Of a DNA stretch of 64,000 bases, positions 46,856 through 58,416 are shown one piece after another (position 1 is the first letter of the stretch; each line of letters opens with the position of its first letter). This DNA is from Legionella sp. (lineage in GTDB: Bacteria > Pseudomonadota > Gammaproteobacteria > Legionellales > Legionellaceae): assembly GCA_030158115.1 (NCBI GenBank), contig JAOATK010000048.1, positions 1 to 64,000 on the forward strand, written 5' to 3'. The notes beneath the pieces are model-generated. The model made no database searches. It had not been told where the DNA came from and worked only from the letters and a program-made list of their open reading frames with translations. Made by a program: the position numbers and the translations under genes.

Positions 46856-48802
46856 ATGGCTAAGATTATAGGAATAGATTTGGGTACTACCAATTCATGT
46901 GTTGCTGTAATGGAAGGCGATAAACCTAAAGTGATTGAAAACATTGAGGGTCATCGTACGACTCCTTCCATCGTGGCTTATACAGACGATGGTGAGATAT
47001 TAGTTGGACAAGCTGCAAAACGTCAATCAGTGACTAACCCAGAAAAAACACTGTTTGCGATTAAGCGATTAATTGGTCGTCGTTTTGATGATGCTGTTGT
47101 GCAAAAAGACATTAAAATGGTTCCTTACAAAATTATCAAAACCGATAATGGGGATGCGTGGGTGAGAGTGCAAAATCAAGATAAAGCACCACCACAAATT
47201 TCTGCTGAAGTATTACGTAAAATGAAAAAAACAGCTGAAGATTATTTAGGCGAGGAAGTTAACGAAGCAGTAATTACAGTTCCTGCATACTTTAACGATT
47301 CACAACGTCAGGCGACTAAAGACGCAGGTCGAATAGCTGGTCTTGAAGTAAAACGAATTATTAACGAACCCACCGCTGCAGCCTTAGCGTATGGTATGGA
47401 CAAGAAGCGCGGTGACTCAGTTATTGCAGTATATGACCTTGGTGGTGGTACCTTCGATATTTCTATTATTGAAATTGCTGTTGTAGATGGTGAGCATCAA
47501 TTTGAAGTATTAGCTACAAATGGTGATACTTTCTTAGGTGGTGAAGATTTTGACTTAGCGTTAATTGAGTATTTAGCAGCTGAATTCAAAAAAGATTCAG
47601 GAATTGATTTGCATAACGATCCATTAGCATTACAACGTTTGAAAGAAGCCGCAGAAAAAGCAAAAATCGAATTATCTACAGCACAACAAACGGATGTTAA
47701 TCTACCTTATATTACGGCAGATGCTTCTGGACCAAAACATTTAAACATTAAATTGACACGTGCCAAGCTAGAATCATTAGTTGAAAAATTAGTGGAGCGC
47801 ACTATAGAACCTTGTAAAATCGCATTAAAAGATGCTGGATTAACCGTATCAAAAATTAATGATGTGATATTAGTCGGTGGTCAAACACGTATGCCTTTAG
47901 TACAAAAAACAGTAGAAGAGTTTTTTGGTAAAGAGCCACGTAAAGACGTGAATCCTGATGAAGCAGTGGCTGTAGGTGCTGCTATTCAAGCGGCTGTATT
48001 GTCTGGTGATGTTAAAGACATTCTGCTACTTGACGTTACGCCATTGTCTTTAGGTATTGAAACAATGGGCGGTATTATGACGAAACTCATTGAGAAAAAT
48101 ACTACGATTCCAACAAAAGCAAATCAAGTATTCTCTACTGCAGATGACAATCAAACGGCAGTGACAGTTCATGTATTACAAGGTGAAAGAGAGCAGGCGT
48201 CAGCTAATAAATCATTAGGTCGATTTGACTTAGGTGATATTCCACCTGCACCACGTGGCGTGCCACAAATTGAAGTGACTTTTGATATCGATGCGAATGG
48301 TATCCTTAATGTTTCTGCTAAAGATAAAGCGACAAACAAGGCTTCATCCATTGTGATTAAGGCATCTAGTGGTTTGAGTGATGAAGAAGTCGACGCGATG
48401 GTAAAAGATGCTCAATCTCATGCTGAAGAAGATAAGAAATTTAAAGAAATGGCAGAGCTGCGTAACCAAGCGGATGGCTTGATTCACAGTTGCAGCAAAT
48501 CGATGAAAGATCTAGAAGCTGAGCTTTCTGAAGATGAGAAAAAAGGCATTGAAGCGGCTATTGCTGAATTAAAAGAGGCAATTCAAGGTACTGATAAAGC
48601 TCAAATTGAAGACAAATTAAAAGTCTTAAATGATGCTTCTGCAAAAATGGCTGAGCGTGTTTATGCTAAAAAAGCCGCTGAAGGTCAGGCACAACAAGGC
48701 GATGCTCCTCAAGAACACGCACAAGAATCTACCAAAGCAGATGATGGTGTTGTTGATGCTGAGTTTGAAGAAGTGAAAGACGACAAAGAAGGTAAGAAGT
48801 AA
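46856..48802 (+). CDS. dnaK: Molecular chaperone DnaK (Hsp70)
   Basis: ATP-driven chaperone. It starts [18 protein letters not shown]. The ATPase domain holds [17 protein letters not shown] and [16 protein letters not shown], then [10 protein letters not shown]. The linker is [21 protein letters not shown], and the substrate-binding domain and lid end in an acidic tail ([17 protein letters not shown]). Length 648 is normal. Confidence 0.98.
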   Translation: MAKIIGIDLGTTNSCVAVMEGDKPKVIENIEGHRTTPSIVAYTDDGEILVGQAAKRQSVTNPEKTLFAIKRLIGRRFDDAVVQKDIKMVPYKIIKTDNGDAWVRVQNQDKAPPQISAEVLRKMKKTAEDYLGEEVNEAVITVPAYFNDSQRQATKDAGRIAGLEVKRIINEPTAAALAYGMDKKRGDSVIAVYDLGGGTFDISIIEIAVVDGEHQFEVLATNGDTFLGGEDFDLALIEYLAAEFKKDSGIDLHNDPLALQRLKEAAEKAKIELSTAQQTDVNLPYITADASGPKHLNIKLTRAKLESLVEKLVERTIEPCKIALKDAGLTVSKINDVILVGGQTRMPLVQKTVEEFFGKEPRKDVNPDEAVAVGAAIQAAVLSGDVKDILLLDVTPLSLGIETMGGIMTKLIEKNTTIPTKANQVFSTADDNQTAVTVHVLQGEREQASANKSLGRFDLGDIPPAPRGVPQIEVTFDIDANGILNVSAKDKATNKASSIVIKASSGLSDEEVDAMVKDAQSHAEEDKKFKEMAELRNQADGLIHSCSKSMKDLEAELSEDEKKGIEAAIAELKEAIQGTDKAQIEDKLKVLNDASAKMAERVYAKKAAEGQAQQGDAPQEHAQESTKADDGVVDAEFEEVKDDKEGKK

Positions 48803-48818
48803 TTCTTATTTTATAACC

Positions 48819-48901
48819 GTAGCCTTGATGGAGCGGAGCGTAATCAAGGATGTTTTGTATAGAAGGAAAACCTTGATTACGCTCCGCTCCATCAAGGCTA
48901 C
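48819..48901 (+). repeat. Perfect 31-bp-arm palindrome between dnaK and dnaJ
   Basis: Arms 48819-48849 and 48871-48901 are perfect complements beginning GTAGCCTTGATGGAGCGG and containing GCGTAATCAAGG. The loop is 21 bases. Eight T residues follow, so it looks like a strong intrinsic terminator or attenuator that would reduce dnaJ expression relative to dnaK. Confidence 0.92.
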
Positions 48902-48934
48902 GTTTTTTTTATTAATTTAATAATGTGAGTAGTT

Positions 48935-50062
48935 ATGGAACAGCGGGATTATTATGAACTTCTAGAAGTGAGTCGCACTGCTAGTGATGGTGAAATTAAA
49001 AAAGCTTATCGCAAGTTGGCAATGAAATATCATCCAGATCGTAATCCCGGTGATTCCTCTTCTGAAGAAAAATTCAAAGAAATTCAAAATGCTTACAGCA
49101 TTCTTTCTGATCAGGAAAAACGCGCAGCTTACGATCAATTTGGTCATGCTGGTGTAGATCCTTCAATGAGAGGCGGTCATGGTGGTTTCGGAGGGTTTGG
49201 TGGCTTTGAGGATATTTTTGAGAGTATTTTTTCAGGTGGTCGTAGTCAGGGGCGTCAGTCTCATGGGCAACGAGGTGCTGATTTACAATTTAATGTGCAA
49301 TTAACGCTTGAAGAAGCAGCTACAGGTAAGGAAGTCGAAATTACTGTACCAAGACAAGGTACTTGTGATCCATGCGGTGGTTCTGGCGCTAAACCAGGAA
49401 CGCAGCCGAAGATGTGTGAAACCTGTAACGGAATGGGACAGGTACGAATTCAACAAGGATTCTTTTCCATTCAACAAACTTGTCCAAGTTGTCATGGAGA
49501 AGGCAAAGTCATTTCTGATCCATGCTCTAATTGTCATGGTCAAGGGCGTATTCGTGAAAGCAAGAAACTCACTGTAAAAATTCCCGCAGGTGTTGATAAT
49601 GGCGATAGAGTCAGGTTAACAGGTGAGGGTGAAGCTGGCGTGCATGGTGGTGGTTCAGGTGATCTTTACGTCCAAATTAATCTCAAAAAACATAGTATAT
49701 TTGAGCGCCAAGATAATGATCTCCATTGCGAAGTGCCTATTAGTTTTATTATTGCTGCCGTCGGTGGTGCTATAGAAGTTCCAACCCTAGAAGGGCGTGT
49801 GACTTTAAAGATCCCGGAAGAAACACAAACGGGTAAAGTATTTCGCTTAAGAGGCAAAGGAATGAAGTCTGTTCGTGGACATGGACAAGGCGATTTATTG
49901 TGTAAAGTAGTGGTCGAAACGCCAGTTAATTTGTCACGCGAGCAAAAAGATTTATTGACCCAGTTACAAGAGTTATTGGAAAACGCTAAAACAAATCATT
50001 CACCACGTACTAGTTCTTGGTTTGATGGGGTGAAAAAATTCTTCGAAGACATGAAATTTTAA
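48935..50062 (+). CDS. dnaJ: Chaperone protein DnaJ (Hsp40)
   Basis: Co-chaperone that delivers substrates to DnaK. The J domain (about 1-70) holds [16 protein letters not shown] with HPD. A Gly/Phe-rich stretch ([14 protein letters not shown]) follows. Four CxxCxGxG zinc repeats appear ([32 protein letters not shown]), then the C-terminal peptide-binding domains. Length 375 is normal. A 31-bp palindrome separates it from dnaK. Confidence 0.97.
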   Translation: MEQRDYYELLEVSRTASDGEIKKAYRKLAMKYHPDRNPGDSSSEEKFKEIQNAYSILSDQEKRAAYDQFGHAGVDPSMRGGHGGFGGFGGFEDIFESIFSGGRSQGRQSHGQRGADLQFNVQLTLEEAATGKEVEITVPRQGTCDPCGGSGAKPGTQPKMCETCNGMGQVRIQQGFFSIQQTCPSCHGEGKVISDPCSNCHGQGRIRESKKLTVKIPAGVDNGDRVRLTGEGEAGVHGGGSGDLYVQINLKKHSIFERQDNDLHCEVPISFIIAAVGGAIEVPTLEGRVTLKIPEETQTGKVFRLRGKGMKSVRGHGQGDLLCKVVVETPVNLSREQKDLLTQLQELLENAKTNHSPRTSSWFDGVKKFFEDMKF

Positions 50063-50108
50063 GATAAGTAAGTTACAATTATGCACTTTATTTTCTTGTA
50101 ACTAAAGA

Positions 50109-50180
50109 TGTAGCCTGGTTGAGTGCAGCTAATGTCACTTCCTAACATTCCTGCAATTAGGCGCCTCCAACCAGGCTACA
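50109..50180. repeat. Palindromic repeat between dnaJ and carA
   Basis: TGTAGCCTGGTTG (50109-50121) and CAACCAGGCTACA (50168-50180) are perfect 13-bp arms around a 46-base loop. It is the same family as the repeat at 7815, and ends 31 bp before the carA start. Confidence 0.85.
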
Positions 50181-50211
50181 CTTATTTACCATTTTCATGA
50201 CAGAGTACCCC

Positions 50212-51324
50212 ATGACCAATCAAGCAGCAATTTTAGTCTTAGCCGATGGTACTGTATATGAAGGTATCTCGATAGGAGCCTTAGGTGAATGTGTTGGCGA
50301 ATTAGTTTTTAATACGTCTTTAACCGGTTACCAGGAAATGCTCACCGATCCTTCCTATGCGCGTCAAATTATTACCTTAACCACAGCCCACGTGGGGAAC
50401 ACAGGGTGTACGCATGAAGACATGGAATCTAATAATATCTGGGCTGCAGGTTTAGTGATAAGAAATAATTCCTTAATTGATAGTAATTATCGAGCTGAAA
50501 TCTCACTGTCTGATTGGCTTAAAAAAAATAACGTCGTTGCTATTGCTGAAATTGATACCCGTGATTTAACTCTTAGACTCAGAGAAAAAGGCGCCATAGG
50601 TGCTTGTATTAGCACAGAGGTCGATAAACCAGAGCAGGCCTTAATCAAAGCACAATCCTTTGCAGGATTACAAGGTGTAGATTTAGCGTTGGAAGTTTCA
50701 AGAAAAACGATCGAACCTTGGTGTGAAGGACGCGGTGAATGGGGTCAAGCTGCTGAAGCGCAAAAATATCATGTAGTGGCTTATGATTTTGGCATAAAAC
50801 ATACTATTTTACGTATCTTATATGATAAAGGCTGTCGTATAACACTAGTACCTGCAAATACTTCTGCTAAAGAGGTGCTTGCTATGAATCCAGATGGCAT
50901 ATTTTTATCGAATGGCCCTGGTGATCCACAGGCTTGCGATTATGCCATTTCTGCTACTGTAGAATTCTTGGAAAAAAACATTCCTGTATTCGGCATTTGT
51001 TTAGGATTTCAAATTTTAGCCTTAGCCTGTGGTGGTATAACCAAAAAAATGAAATTTGGGCATCATGGAGCAAATCATCCAGTGATTGAAACTGAAGGTA
51101 AAAAACGGGTGTTTATTACCAGCCAGAATCATGGTTTTACTGTTGATGAAAAGAGTTTGCCGGAGTGCTTACAGATTACTCACCGATCTTTATTTGATCA
51201 GACCTTACAAGGTATCCGTCATGTGGAAAAGCCTGCCCTAGGTTTTCAAGGACATCCAGAAGCTAGTCCAGGACCTCATGACATCGAAATAATATTTGAT
51301 GAATTTATAACGTTAATGAAATAA
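50212..51324 (+). CDS. carA: Carbamoyl-phosphate synthase small (glutaminase) subunit
   Basis: Supplies ammonia from glutamine for carbamoyl phosphate used in arginine and pyrimidine synthesis. The N-terminal half starts [18 protein letters not shown] with [18 protein letters not shown]. The glutaminase half has GICLGFQIL with the nucleophile Cys and the HPE element [12 protein letters not shown]. Start at 50212 aligns with family N termini; an ATG at 50197 adds five residues. Unlike most gammaproteobacteria, carB is not downstream; metK follows 10 bp later. Confidence 0.94.
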   Translation: MTNQAAILVLADGTVYEGISIGALGECVGELVFNTSLTGYQEMLTDPSYARQIITLTTAHVGNTGCTHEDMESNNIWAAGLVIRNNSLIDSNYRAEISLSDWLKKNNVVAIAEIDTRDLTLRLREKGAIGACISTEVDKPEQALIKAQSFAGLQGVDLALEVSRKTIEPWCEGRGEWGQAAEAQKYHVVAYDFGIKHTILRILYDKGCRITLVPANTSAKEVLAMNPDGIFLSNGPGDPQACDYAISATVEFLEKNIPVFGICLGFQILALACGGITKKMKFGHHGANHPVIETEGKKRVFITSQNHGFTVDEKSLPECLQITHRSLFDQTLQGIRHVEKPALGFQGHPEASPGPHDIEIIFDEFITLMK

Positions 51325-51334
51325 AAAAGGATTA

Positions 51335-52486
51335 ATGATGAATGAAAGTTATGTCTTCACCTCGGAATCAGTTTCTGAAGGTCATCCCGATAAAATCGCT
51401 GACCAAATTTCAGATGCGATTTTAGATGCGATTTTAATTCAAGATCCAGCAGCTCGTGTTGCTTGTGAAGTCTTTGTTAAAACCGGTATGGTGCTTGTTG
51501 GTGGTGAAATTACCACAGAAGCTTGGGTTGACGTTGAAGCAGTAACACGCCAAGTAGTCAAAGACATTGGTTATAATAGTTCAGAGATGGGTTTTGATTG
51601 GGAATCTTGTGCTGTTCTTTCTGCCATTGGTAAACAATCTGCAGATATCGCTCAAGGTGTTGATAATGCAGTAACCAAGCAATTAGGTGCAGGAGATCAA
51701 GGTCTTATGTTTGGTTATGCAAGCCGTGAAACAGATGTTTACATGCCAGCACCAATTGCCTATGCTCATCGTTTAATGGAAAAGCAAGCGCGCCTGCGTA
51801 AATCTGGTGTTTTACCTTGGTTACGTCCCGATGCAAAGTGTCAAATCACTATGAAATACGAAAATGGTATGCCAGTTGAAGTGGATACAGTCGTATTTTC
51901 AACACAACATGCTGCTGACATTGAATATAAAGAGTTAGTCGAGGCAGTACGTGAAGAAATTATTAAAACGACTTTACCCGCTGATTGGCTAACGGACAAG
52001 ACACGTTATTTCATTAACCCAACTGGTCGCTTTGTGATTGGTGGTCCTTTAGGTGACTGTGGTTTAACAGGTCGTAAAATTATTGTAGATACTTATGGTG
52101 GTACTGCTCGGCATGGTGGAGGTTGTTTTTCTGGTAAAGATCCCTCAAAAGTAGATCGTTCCGCGGCTTATGCAGCACGTTATGTTGCTAAAAATATTGT
52201 AGCAGCAGGCTTAGCTGACAAATGTGAAATTCAAGTATCTTATGCGATAGGTATTGCAGAGCCTACCTCTATTTTTGTTGAAACATTTGGGACTGGTCGC
52301 TTAAAAAACAGTGAAATCATTACATTAATTCATGAGTATTTTGACTTAACACCTCAAGGTATTATCGAGCATCATGATTTACTTCGTCCTATCTATAAAG
52401 AAACAGCAACCTATGGTCATTATGGACGAGATCAATTCCCTTGGGAGCGTCTCGATAAAGTAGCTCAATTGAAAAAGGCACTCTAA
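51335..52486 (+). CDS. metK: S-adenosylmethionine synthetase
   Basis: Makes SAM from methionine and ATP. The start [22 protein letters not shown], then [33 protein letters not shown] and [19 protein letters not shown] are all family signatures. Length 383 is normal. AAGGATTA precedes ATGATG; either ATG could serve. It is followed 10 bp later by ahcY, forming a SAM-cycle unit with carA in front. Confidence 0.97.
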   Translation: MMNESYVFTSESVSEGHPDKIADQISDAILDAILIQDPAARVACEVFVKTGMVLVGGEITTEAWVDVEAVTRQVVKDIGYNSSEMGFDWESCAVLSAIGKQSADIAQGVDNAVTKQLGAGDQGLMFGYASRETDVYMPAPIAYAHRLMEKQARLRKSGVLPWLRPDAKCQITMKYENGMPVEVDTVVFSTQHAADIEYKELVEAVREEIIKTTLPADWLTDKTRYFINPTGRFVIGGPLGDCGLTGRKIIVDTYGGTARHGGGCFSGKDPSKVDRSAAYAARYVAKNIVAAGLADKCEIQVSYAIGIAEPTSIFVETFGTGRLKNSEIITLIHEYFDLTPQGIIEHHDLLRPIYKETATYGHYGRDQFPWERLDKVAQLKKAL

Positions 52487-52496
52487 GGACATTTTA

Positions 52497-53807
52497 ATGG
52501 AGTTATTTAATCAGGGAAGTGGTAAGGATTTCAAAGTAGCTGATATATCTTTAGCCTCTTGGGGGCGCAAAGAAATAGCAATTGCTGAAACTGAAATGCC
52601 TGGTTTAATGGCTCTAAGAGAAGAGTATAGCGCGTCTAAGCCGTTAAAAGGCGCGCGTATTGCAGGCTGTTTGCATATGACTATTCAAACAGCGGTATTA
52701 ATTGAAACATTAGTTGCCTTAGGGGCCGAAGTGCGCTGGTCTTCGTGCAATATATTTTCGACTCAAGATCACGCTGCTGCAGCCATTGCTGAAGCTAATA
52801 TTCCTGTCTTTGCTTGGAAAGGCGAAACAGAAGATGAATATTGGTGGTGTGTTGAACAGACTTTAACGGGGCCTAATCAATGGGCGCCTAATTTACTTTT
52901 AGATGATGGGGGTGATTTAACCCAACTAATTCATCAAAAATATCCCGACTTATTCGCAGCTATTAAAGGAGTTTCTGAAGAAACAACGACTGGCGTTGCA
53001 CGTTTATATGAAATGGCCAAAAATGGGACTTTAAAGATTCCTGCCATCAATGTGAATGATGCGGTGACTAAATCTAAATTTGATAATTTGTATGGTTGTC
53101 GCGAGTCTTTATTGGATGGACTCAAGCGCGCCACAGACGTCATGATCGCAGGAAAAATCGCTTTAATTTTAGGTTATGGGGATGTAGGAAAAGGCTGTGC
53201 TCAAGCATTAAGAGGGCAGGGTGCTACAGTATTCATAGCAGAAATAGATCCTATTTGCGCGCTTCAAGCGGCCATGGAAGGATACCGTGTTGTGACGCTT
53301 GATGATGTCGCTGAACAAATAGACATTGTGGTGACTGCAACAGGCAATTATCACGTAGTCACTCATGCACACATGAAGCGCATGCGTCACCAAGCTATTT
53401 TATGCAATATTGGTCATTTTGACTCTGAAATTGACGTGCAGAGTTTAAAACAATACCCATGGGAAAATATTAAGCCCCAAGTAGATCATATCCTTTTTCC
53501 TGATGGCAAACGTATTATTCTCTTGGCTGAAGGACGTCTAGTAAATTTAGGTTGTGCCACAGGGCATCCTAGTTTTGTCATGTCAACATCCTTCACCAAT
53601 CAAGTACTTGCTCAAATCGAATTATTTCAAAACTCTGCTCAATATAAGAACCAAGTTTATATTCTTCCTAGAGAATTAGATGAAAAAGTAGCACGCTTAC
53701 ATTTGGGGCGTATAGGCGTCAAATTGACTCAATTAAGTCCTGAACAAGCAAAATATTTAGGTGTCCCTATAGAGGGGCCTTATAAATCAGAACGTTATCG
53801 TTATTAA
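52497..53807 (+). CDS. ahcY: Adenosylhomocysteinase
   Basis: Hydrolyses S-adenosylhomocysteine, the by-product of SAM methylations, to homocysteine and adenosine. Blocks seen: [27 protein letters not shown], the NAD-binding [13 protein letters not shown], and the C-terminal KSERYRY, where Lys and Tyr contact NAD of the partner subunit. Length 436 is normal. AAGGACA precedes the ATG. It shares an operon with metK, 10 bp apart. Confidence 0.97.
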   Translation: MELFNQGSGKDFKVADISLASWGRKEIAIAETEMPGLMALREEYSASKPLKGARIAGCLHMTIQTAVLIETLVALGAEVRWSSCNIFSTQDHAAAAIAEANIPVFAWKGETEDEYWWCVEQTLTGPNQWAPNLLLDDGGDLTQLIHQKYPDLFAAIKGVSEETTTGVARLYEMAKNGTLKIPAINVNDAVTKSKFDNLYGCRESLLDGLKRATDVMIAGKIALILGYGDVGKGCAQALRGQGATVFIAEIDPICALQAAMEGYRVVTLDDVAEQIDIVVTATGNYHVVTHAHMKRMRHQAILCNIGHFDSEIDVQSLKQYPWENIKPQVDHILFPDGKRIILLAEGRLVNLGCATGHPSFVMSTSFTNQVLAQIELFQNSAQYKNQVYILPRELDEKVARLHLGRIGVKLTQLSPEQAKYLGVPIEGPYKSERYRY

Positions 53808-53913
53808 CCATAGTGTTTTTTAGTGGGGCATTTTTTTGTTATGTTTTTGTGCTTGTATTGCTATTTTTCTTATTGCATACTGGGGGCCAGATGCTTCATA
53901 AGGAGATTGATGT

Positions 53914-55590
53914 ATGTGTTTTAAGGCGAAGATTTTAGGTTTAGGGCTTTTATCGGTAGCTCAAGGTGTATTTGCCCTTACTAGCGACGATTTAATACGA
54001 ATTATTGTTAAATACAAGCAACAACAGAAAAATACCGTATTTTTAAAATCACAATTAACTCAGTTAACACAACTACCCATTATAGAAATGACGCCAATGG
54101 CTAATGGCGCTTATTCACTAACTTTAGACTCTTCAAAAGCCTTGCTCAGAAAAAATGAAGATCCTACGGTGACAGCTTTAAACCATCTTCGTAAAAATCC
54201 AGATATTTTATACGCAGTAAAAGATCGCTTAAGTCATTTTAGACCAGTCCCTGATCCTGTGATTCAACCGTCAAGTGATATACTAACCCATGAAAGTCAA
54301 TGGGATGAGTTTGAACGCCCTGCAGGAGTTATGCTGGAGTCCAAAGCTGGATCGCGAGATGGTGCTTGGGCCTATACTTCGGGCTGGGCTAAGAAACCTG
54401 TAGTGGTTGCTGTCTTAGATACTGGAATTGCCCTACATGAGAATTTAATGAGAAATCTTGTAAAAGATGATTCTGGGAATGTTTGGGGTTGGAATTTTTC
54501 TGCAAATAATAATAAATTAGGGGATGAAACTCGCTCTTTCCACGGGACACATGTGGCAGGAACGATTGCCGGTTACGGCCATGTGATGAGTGGTATAGGT
54601 GAAGATCTAAAAGTACTACCCCTTAAAATTGCGGGTGCTTCGGGTATGTTTTATGAAAGCTCTGTCATTAATGCCATTTATTGGTCGGTAGGGGGAGAAG
54701 TCCCTGGAGTACCAACCAACATCCATCCTGCCAAAGTATTAAATATGAGCTTCGGCGTAGATAGGGGGCCTAAAGACGAAGTGGATTACTGTGATCAAGC
54801 TCTACAAGAAGCAGTATCTTTTGCACGCAACAAAGGAGCTGTACTAGTTGTTGCTGCCGGCAATGATAATCATTGGGAGCATTTTAATGCGCCTGGCGTA
54901 TGTAATGGAACCATTAAAGTAGCTTCAACAGGGCCTGAGGGATTGCGTTCGTATTTTTCGAATTATGGACCTGGAGTGACCTTAGCTGCTCCTGGTGGTG
55001 ATAAACGCTATGGTGTGCAAGGGGGTATCTTATCTACGGTGAATCCTGGTGGGGGTTATCAATCATCTGGTTTTGATTTTTATCAAGGCACTAGCATGGC
55101 CTCTCCGCATGTTGCAGGTGTTGCTGGATTGATTTTTGCGGCTACTGACAGAGCATTCACAGCAGAACAAGTAGAGCAAATTCTTTATGCAACCACCCAT
55201 AATTTTGGGGTAAGTCATGATTCTAATAATTCATGCGTGGGTAAAAAACCTTGCGGTCATGGAATTTTAGATGCTGAAAACGCAGTTAAAGCTGCATTAG
55301 CTGATTATGATGACATATTTTCTGCACCTAAAGAAGAACATTTAGCAATGCAAGATTGTGGAAAAAATCAATTAACTCCTAGTAAAACAAAAATCATTAT
55401 GAATAATGGGGTTTGGGTGCAACATCATACGGCATGTGAAAAATCAGAAAGCTATTCAAGACCACATATAGAACAAACCAAAAATGGAAGTATTATTGCC
55501 CATTATGGCGCCGTGAGTTATCGTCTAGATCAAACAGCGTATAAAGAATGTCATGTGATAGGTTATGATGGTGTAGGTTGTTACTTATAA
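53914..55590 (+). CDS. Secreted subtilisin-like serine protease (S8 family)
   Basis: 558 residues with a signal segment (about 1-22, ILGLGLLSVAQGVFA), an N-terminal prodomain (about 24-115) and a catalytic domain with the triad Asp169 (VAVLDTGI), His210 (FHGTHVAGT) and Ser394 (QGTSMASPHVAG); Asn317 in AAGND is the oxyanion residue. The C-terminal piece (about 470-558) is Cys-containing and not catalytic. AGGAG is upstream at 8 nt. A likely type II secretion substrate, judging by family. Three cysteines (293, 330 and 441 region) could form disulfides. Substrates are unknown. Confidence 0.9.
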   Translation: MCFKAKILGLGLLSVAQGVFALTSDDLIRIIVKYKQQQKNTVFLKSQLTQLTQLPIIEMTPMANGAYSLTLDSSKALLRKNEDPTVTALNHLRKNPDILYAVKDRLSHFRPVPDPVIQPSSDILTHESQWDEFERPAGVMLESKAGSRDGAWAYTSGWAKKPVVVAVLDTGIALHENLMRNLVKDDSGNVWGWNFSANNNKLGDETRSFHGTHVAGTIAGYGHVMSGIGEDLKVLPLKIAGASGMFYESSVINAIYWSVGGEVPGVPTNIHPAKVLNMSFGVDRGPKDEVDYCDQALQEAVSFARNKGAVLVVAAGNDNHWEHFNAPGVCNGTIKVASTGPEGLRSYFSNYGPGVTLAAPGGDKRYGVQGGILSTVNPGGGYQSSGFDFYQGTSMASPHVAGVAGLIFAATDRAFTAEQVEQILYATTHNFGVSHDSNNSCVGKKPCGHGILDAENAVKAALADYDDIFSAPKEEHLAMQDCGKNQLTPSKTKIIMNNGVWVQHHTACEKSESYSRPHIEQTKNGSIIAHYGAVSYRLDQTAYKECHVIGYDGVGCYL

Positions 55591-55612
55591 ATAGCTTTGT
55601 CACGTCGTGCCA

Positions 55613-55645
55613 CGTAATCAAGCAAGACCTAATCGCTTGATTACG
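55613..55645. repeat. Short palindromic repeat after the protease gene
   Basis: CGTAATCAAGC and GCTTGATTACG form a perfect 11-bp stem around 11 bases. CGTAATCAAG is the same core as in the dnaK-dnaJ and P-ATPase repeats. It lies 23 bp after the stop and may terminate the gene. Confidence 0.75.
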
Positions 55646-55748
55646 AGGCCTAACACCAAGACTGCATTAAGTTAAGAGACTTGTATTTACCTAAGAATGC
55701 CTTAAAATCCCACCTATATTTAATTGTTTTATTATACTAGAGACCCCT

Positions 55749-57329
55749 ATGTCTGATTTTTATCAGGATTTCAATACACGACGTACGTTTGCGATTATTT
55801 CTCACCCTGACGCAGGTAAAACAACAGTCACTGAAAAACTGTTGTTATTCGGAGGTGCAATCCAATTAGCAGGGACAGTGAAAGGGCGTAAAGCAGACCG
55901 GCATGCAACCTCCGATTGGATGGAAATGGAAAAAGAGCGGGGTATCTCCATTACGACTTCCGTCATGCAATTTGTGCATAACCAGCACGTGATGAATCTA
56001 TTGGATACACCGGGTCATGAAGACTTTTCTGAAGATACTTATCGTACCTTAACCGCAGTAGATTCTGCCTTAATGGTGATTGACGTCGCTAAAGGGGTTG
56101 AGGATAGAACAGTCAAACTAATGGAAGTCTGTCGTTTACGCGATACGCCGATTATGACTTTTATTAATAAATTAGACCGTGAAGGGCGTGAGCCGATTGA
56201 TTTATTGGATGAAGTGGAATCTGTCTTAGGCATTAAGTGTGCCCCTATAACCTGGCCTGTTGGCATGGGTAAGCGTTTTAAAGGCATTTATCATCGCTAT
56301 GAAGATGTGGTTTATCTCTATCAATCGGGTAAAAATGCTCAAAAACAAGAAGCAGTTCAAATTAAGGGGCTAGATAATCCTCAATTAGATGAGTTATTAG
56401 AAGACGGGGCTCAAGAACTACGAGATGAAATTGAACTCGTCAAAGGCGCCTCTCATGAGTTTGATATTGATCAGTATTTAGCTGGAAAAATGACGCCTGT
56501 GTATTTTGGCTCTGCGATTAATAATTTTGGCATTAAAGAATTACTAGATGATTTTGTACGTTATGCACCAGGTCCTCAACCACGAGCAGCCCAAGAACGA
56601 ATCGTTTCCGCTGACGAAGAAACATTCTCTGGTTTCGTATTTAAAATTCAAGCGAATATGGATCCCAAACATCGCGATCGCATAGCCTTTTTGCGTGTCT
56701 GCTCAGGTATCTACAAAAAGGGAATGAAATTAGCTCACTTGCGTCTTGGAAAAGATGTGCAAATTGCTAATGCTTTAACGTTTATGGCAGGTGATCGCTC
56801 GCATACTGATCTTGCTTTAGCAGGAGATATAATTGGATTGTACAACCATGGCACTATTCGTATTGGTGATACCTTTACTCAAGGCGAACAATTGAAATTT
56901 ACTGGGATTCCTAATTTTGCTCCTGAGCTATTTCGTTTAGTACGCTTAAAAGATCCTTTGAAGAGTAAGGCTTTATTAAAAGGACTGATTGAATTATCAG
57001 AAGAGGGTGCAACGCAAATTTTTAGGCCCTTAAATAGTAATCAATTGATTTTAGGTGCAGTAGGGGTTTTGCAATTTGATGTGGTCGCACATCGTTTGAA
57101 GCATGAGTATAAAGTGGATTGTATTTATGAATCAGTCAATGTCTCGAGTGCTCGTTGGGTTTACGCTGAAGATGATAAGGCAATGGCTGATTTTCGCACT
57201 AAGGCTTTTGATTATTTAGCGCTAGATGGAGGAGATTCTTTAATGTATCTCGCACCCACACGAGTTAATTTAACGATGGCTGAAGAGCGATACCCTAAAA
57301 TTAAATTTCAGGCAACTCGCGAGCATTAA
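55749..57329 (+). CDS. prfC: Peptide chain release factor 3
   Basis: GTPase that removes class I release factors from the ribosome. G motifs are present: [15 protein letters not shown], a switch I with [24 protein letters not shown], and NKLDREG. The C-terminal half shows the domain II/III pattern of RF3. Length 526 is normal. It completes the termination set with prfA and prmC in the window. Confidence 0.96.
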   Translation: MSDFYQDFNTRRTFAIISHPDAGKTTVTEKLLLFGGAIQLAGTVKGRKADRHATSDWMEMEKERGISITTSVMQFVHNQHVMNLLDTPGHEDFSEDTYRTLTAVDSALMVIDVAKGVEDRTVKLMEVCRLRDTPIMTFINKLDREGREPIDLLDEVESVLGIKCAPITWPVGMGKRFKGIYHRYEDVVYLYQSGKNAQKQEAVQIKGLDNPQLDELLEDGAQELRDEIELVKGASHEFDIDQYLAGKMTPVYFGSAINNFGIKELLDDFVRYAPGPQPRAAQERIVSADEETFSGFVFKIQANMDPKHRDRIAFLRVCSGIYKKGMKLAHLRLGKDVQIANALTFMAGDRSHTDLALAGDIIGLYNHGTIRIGDTFTQGEQLKFTGIPNFAPELFRLVRLKDPLKSKALLKGLIELSEEGATQIFRPLNSNQLILGAVGVLQFDVVAHRLKHEYKVDCIYESVNVSSARWVYAEDDKAMADFRTKAFDYLALDGGDSLMYLAPTRVNLTMAEERYPKIKFQATREH

Positions 57330-57363
57330 TCACAAGGCATGTGCATTAAGGTAGGGCATCTGT

Positions 57364-57400
57364 GCCTTACCTCCCCCGGACAAGCCGTTGGAGGTAAGGC
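57364..57400. terminator. Hairpin between prfC and 57415 gene
   Basis: GCCTTACCTCC and GGAGGTAAGGC form a perfect 11-bp stem around 15 bases. It lies 34 bp after prfC, and 14 bp after the stop of the convergent 57415 gene, so it can serve as a terminator for both. CTACT follows and then a T tract. Confidence 0.7.
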
Positions 57401-57414
57401 TACTACTTTTTAAG

Positions 57415-57804
57415 TTAAGCAGTGCAGGTTGCAACGACAGTATGCTCGCCTAAATTGGTAATCTCAACTTTTGCACCTGAATCTGCGGCCACTTTTAAAT
57501 TCTCATTTTGATGCACAGTCACATATAATGTTTGGCCTGATGACATAGGCACATCGTTCACTTTTCCTTTCTTGGCTAAAGCCACAACACGTAATGAATT
57601 ACTTTCATCGCTTGTGAGTATTTTACAATTGGCTTCCACAGCCCAAAACATGTAATTCGTAAAAACTTGGGGTTGATTGGGTGCTAATTGGTACTCTACT
57701 GTAATTCCTTGGATTTGAATAGGATTGTGATTTTCCATTGAATACGTATTAGTACTTAAAGAAGCAGCAACAAGTAATACAGTAGCACTGATTTTTCTTA
57801 GCAT
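57415..57804 (-). CDS. Small secreted protein of unknown function
   Basis: 129 residues with a signal segment (RKISATVLLVAASLSTNTYS). The mature part is predicted all-beta, with two cysteines (in EANCKIL and VVATCTA) that could form a disulfide. No family recognised. GGAG lies 6 nt before the ATG; a TTG further upstream would extend it by four residues. Similar small periplasmic proteins exist in Legionellaceae, but I cannot name one. Confidence 0.6.
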   Translation of the reverse strand: MLRKISATVLLVAASLSTNTYSMENHNPIQIQGITVEYQLAPNQPQVFTNYMFWAVEANCKILTSDESNSLRVVALAKKGKVNDVPMSSGQTLYVTVHQNENLKVAADSGAKVEITNLGEHTVVATCTA

Positions 57805-57946
57805 AGATGACTCCAAAGTAAAAATGATGCAGGATACAATACATTTTTTTTATTTATTTGGCAAATAGTAATTTAATTTTTGCTCTTTTTTTTTAAATTT
57901 AAATCGCTTTGATTTTTTTTTGAGTATTTATATTTGTGGGAGTTTA

Positions 57947-58309
57947 ATGATGTTGAAGTATTATATTATTTTATTTGTCATGGTGTTACCTGTTCATGCA
58001 AACACACATCATCCTGAGCAGTTCTTAAAATCCATTAGCGGTTCACAAAATGAGGGCGAGCAAATTTATATGCATTTTTGTGTCAATTGTCATGCGCCCC
58101 AACCTTTAATCTCACTTGGCGCACCGAGAATAGATGAAGAAAGTGATTGGAAATCACGCTTAAAACAAGATATGGAGGTGTTGTTTCAGCATACAGATGA
58201 GGGCTTAAATGCAATGCCAGCCAGAGGAGGCTGCTTTGAATGCACTGATAAACAACTTATGAAAGCTATTTTGTTTATGCTTCCTAAACCAGTTAAAAAA
58301 AATCAATAA
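57947..58309 (+). CDS. Cytochrome c5-like monohaem protein
   Basis: 120 residues with a signal segment (MLKYYIILFVMVLPVHA). One haem site is seen, CVNCH, at Cys45-Cys48-His49. The axial Met is probably in AMPARGGC, and the pattern GAPRIDEESDWKSRL, MPARGG, CFEC, TDKQLMKA is that of the cytochrome c5 family. The ATG at 57947 follows GGGAG at 5 nt. It would shuttle electrons in the periplasm; no partner oxidase is adjacent. Confidence 0.85.
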   Translation: MMLKYYIILFVMVLPVHANTHHPEQFLKSISGSQNEGEQIYMHFCVNCHAPQPLISLGAPRIDEESDWKSRLKQDMEVLFQHTDEGLNAMPARGGCFECTDKQLMKAILFMLPKPVKKNQ

Positions 58310-58416
58310 AATGAACGACAAAGTTAAAAAAAGAACATAAATTATAAATTTTTATCAAAAAAAGCTAAAACTATTTCTAATTCTCCCGATACAGTAAAAA
58401 AAAGAGGGAGAAAAAA

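Noticed and set aside
51315..51335. SAM riboswitch before metK
   Set aside because: Only 10 bp separate carA and metK, too short for an aptamer.
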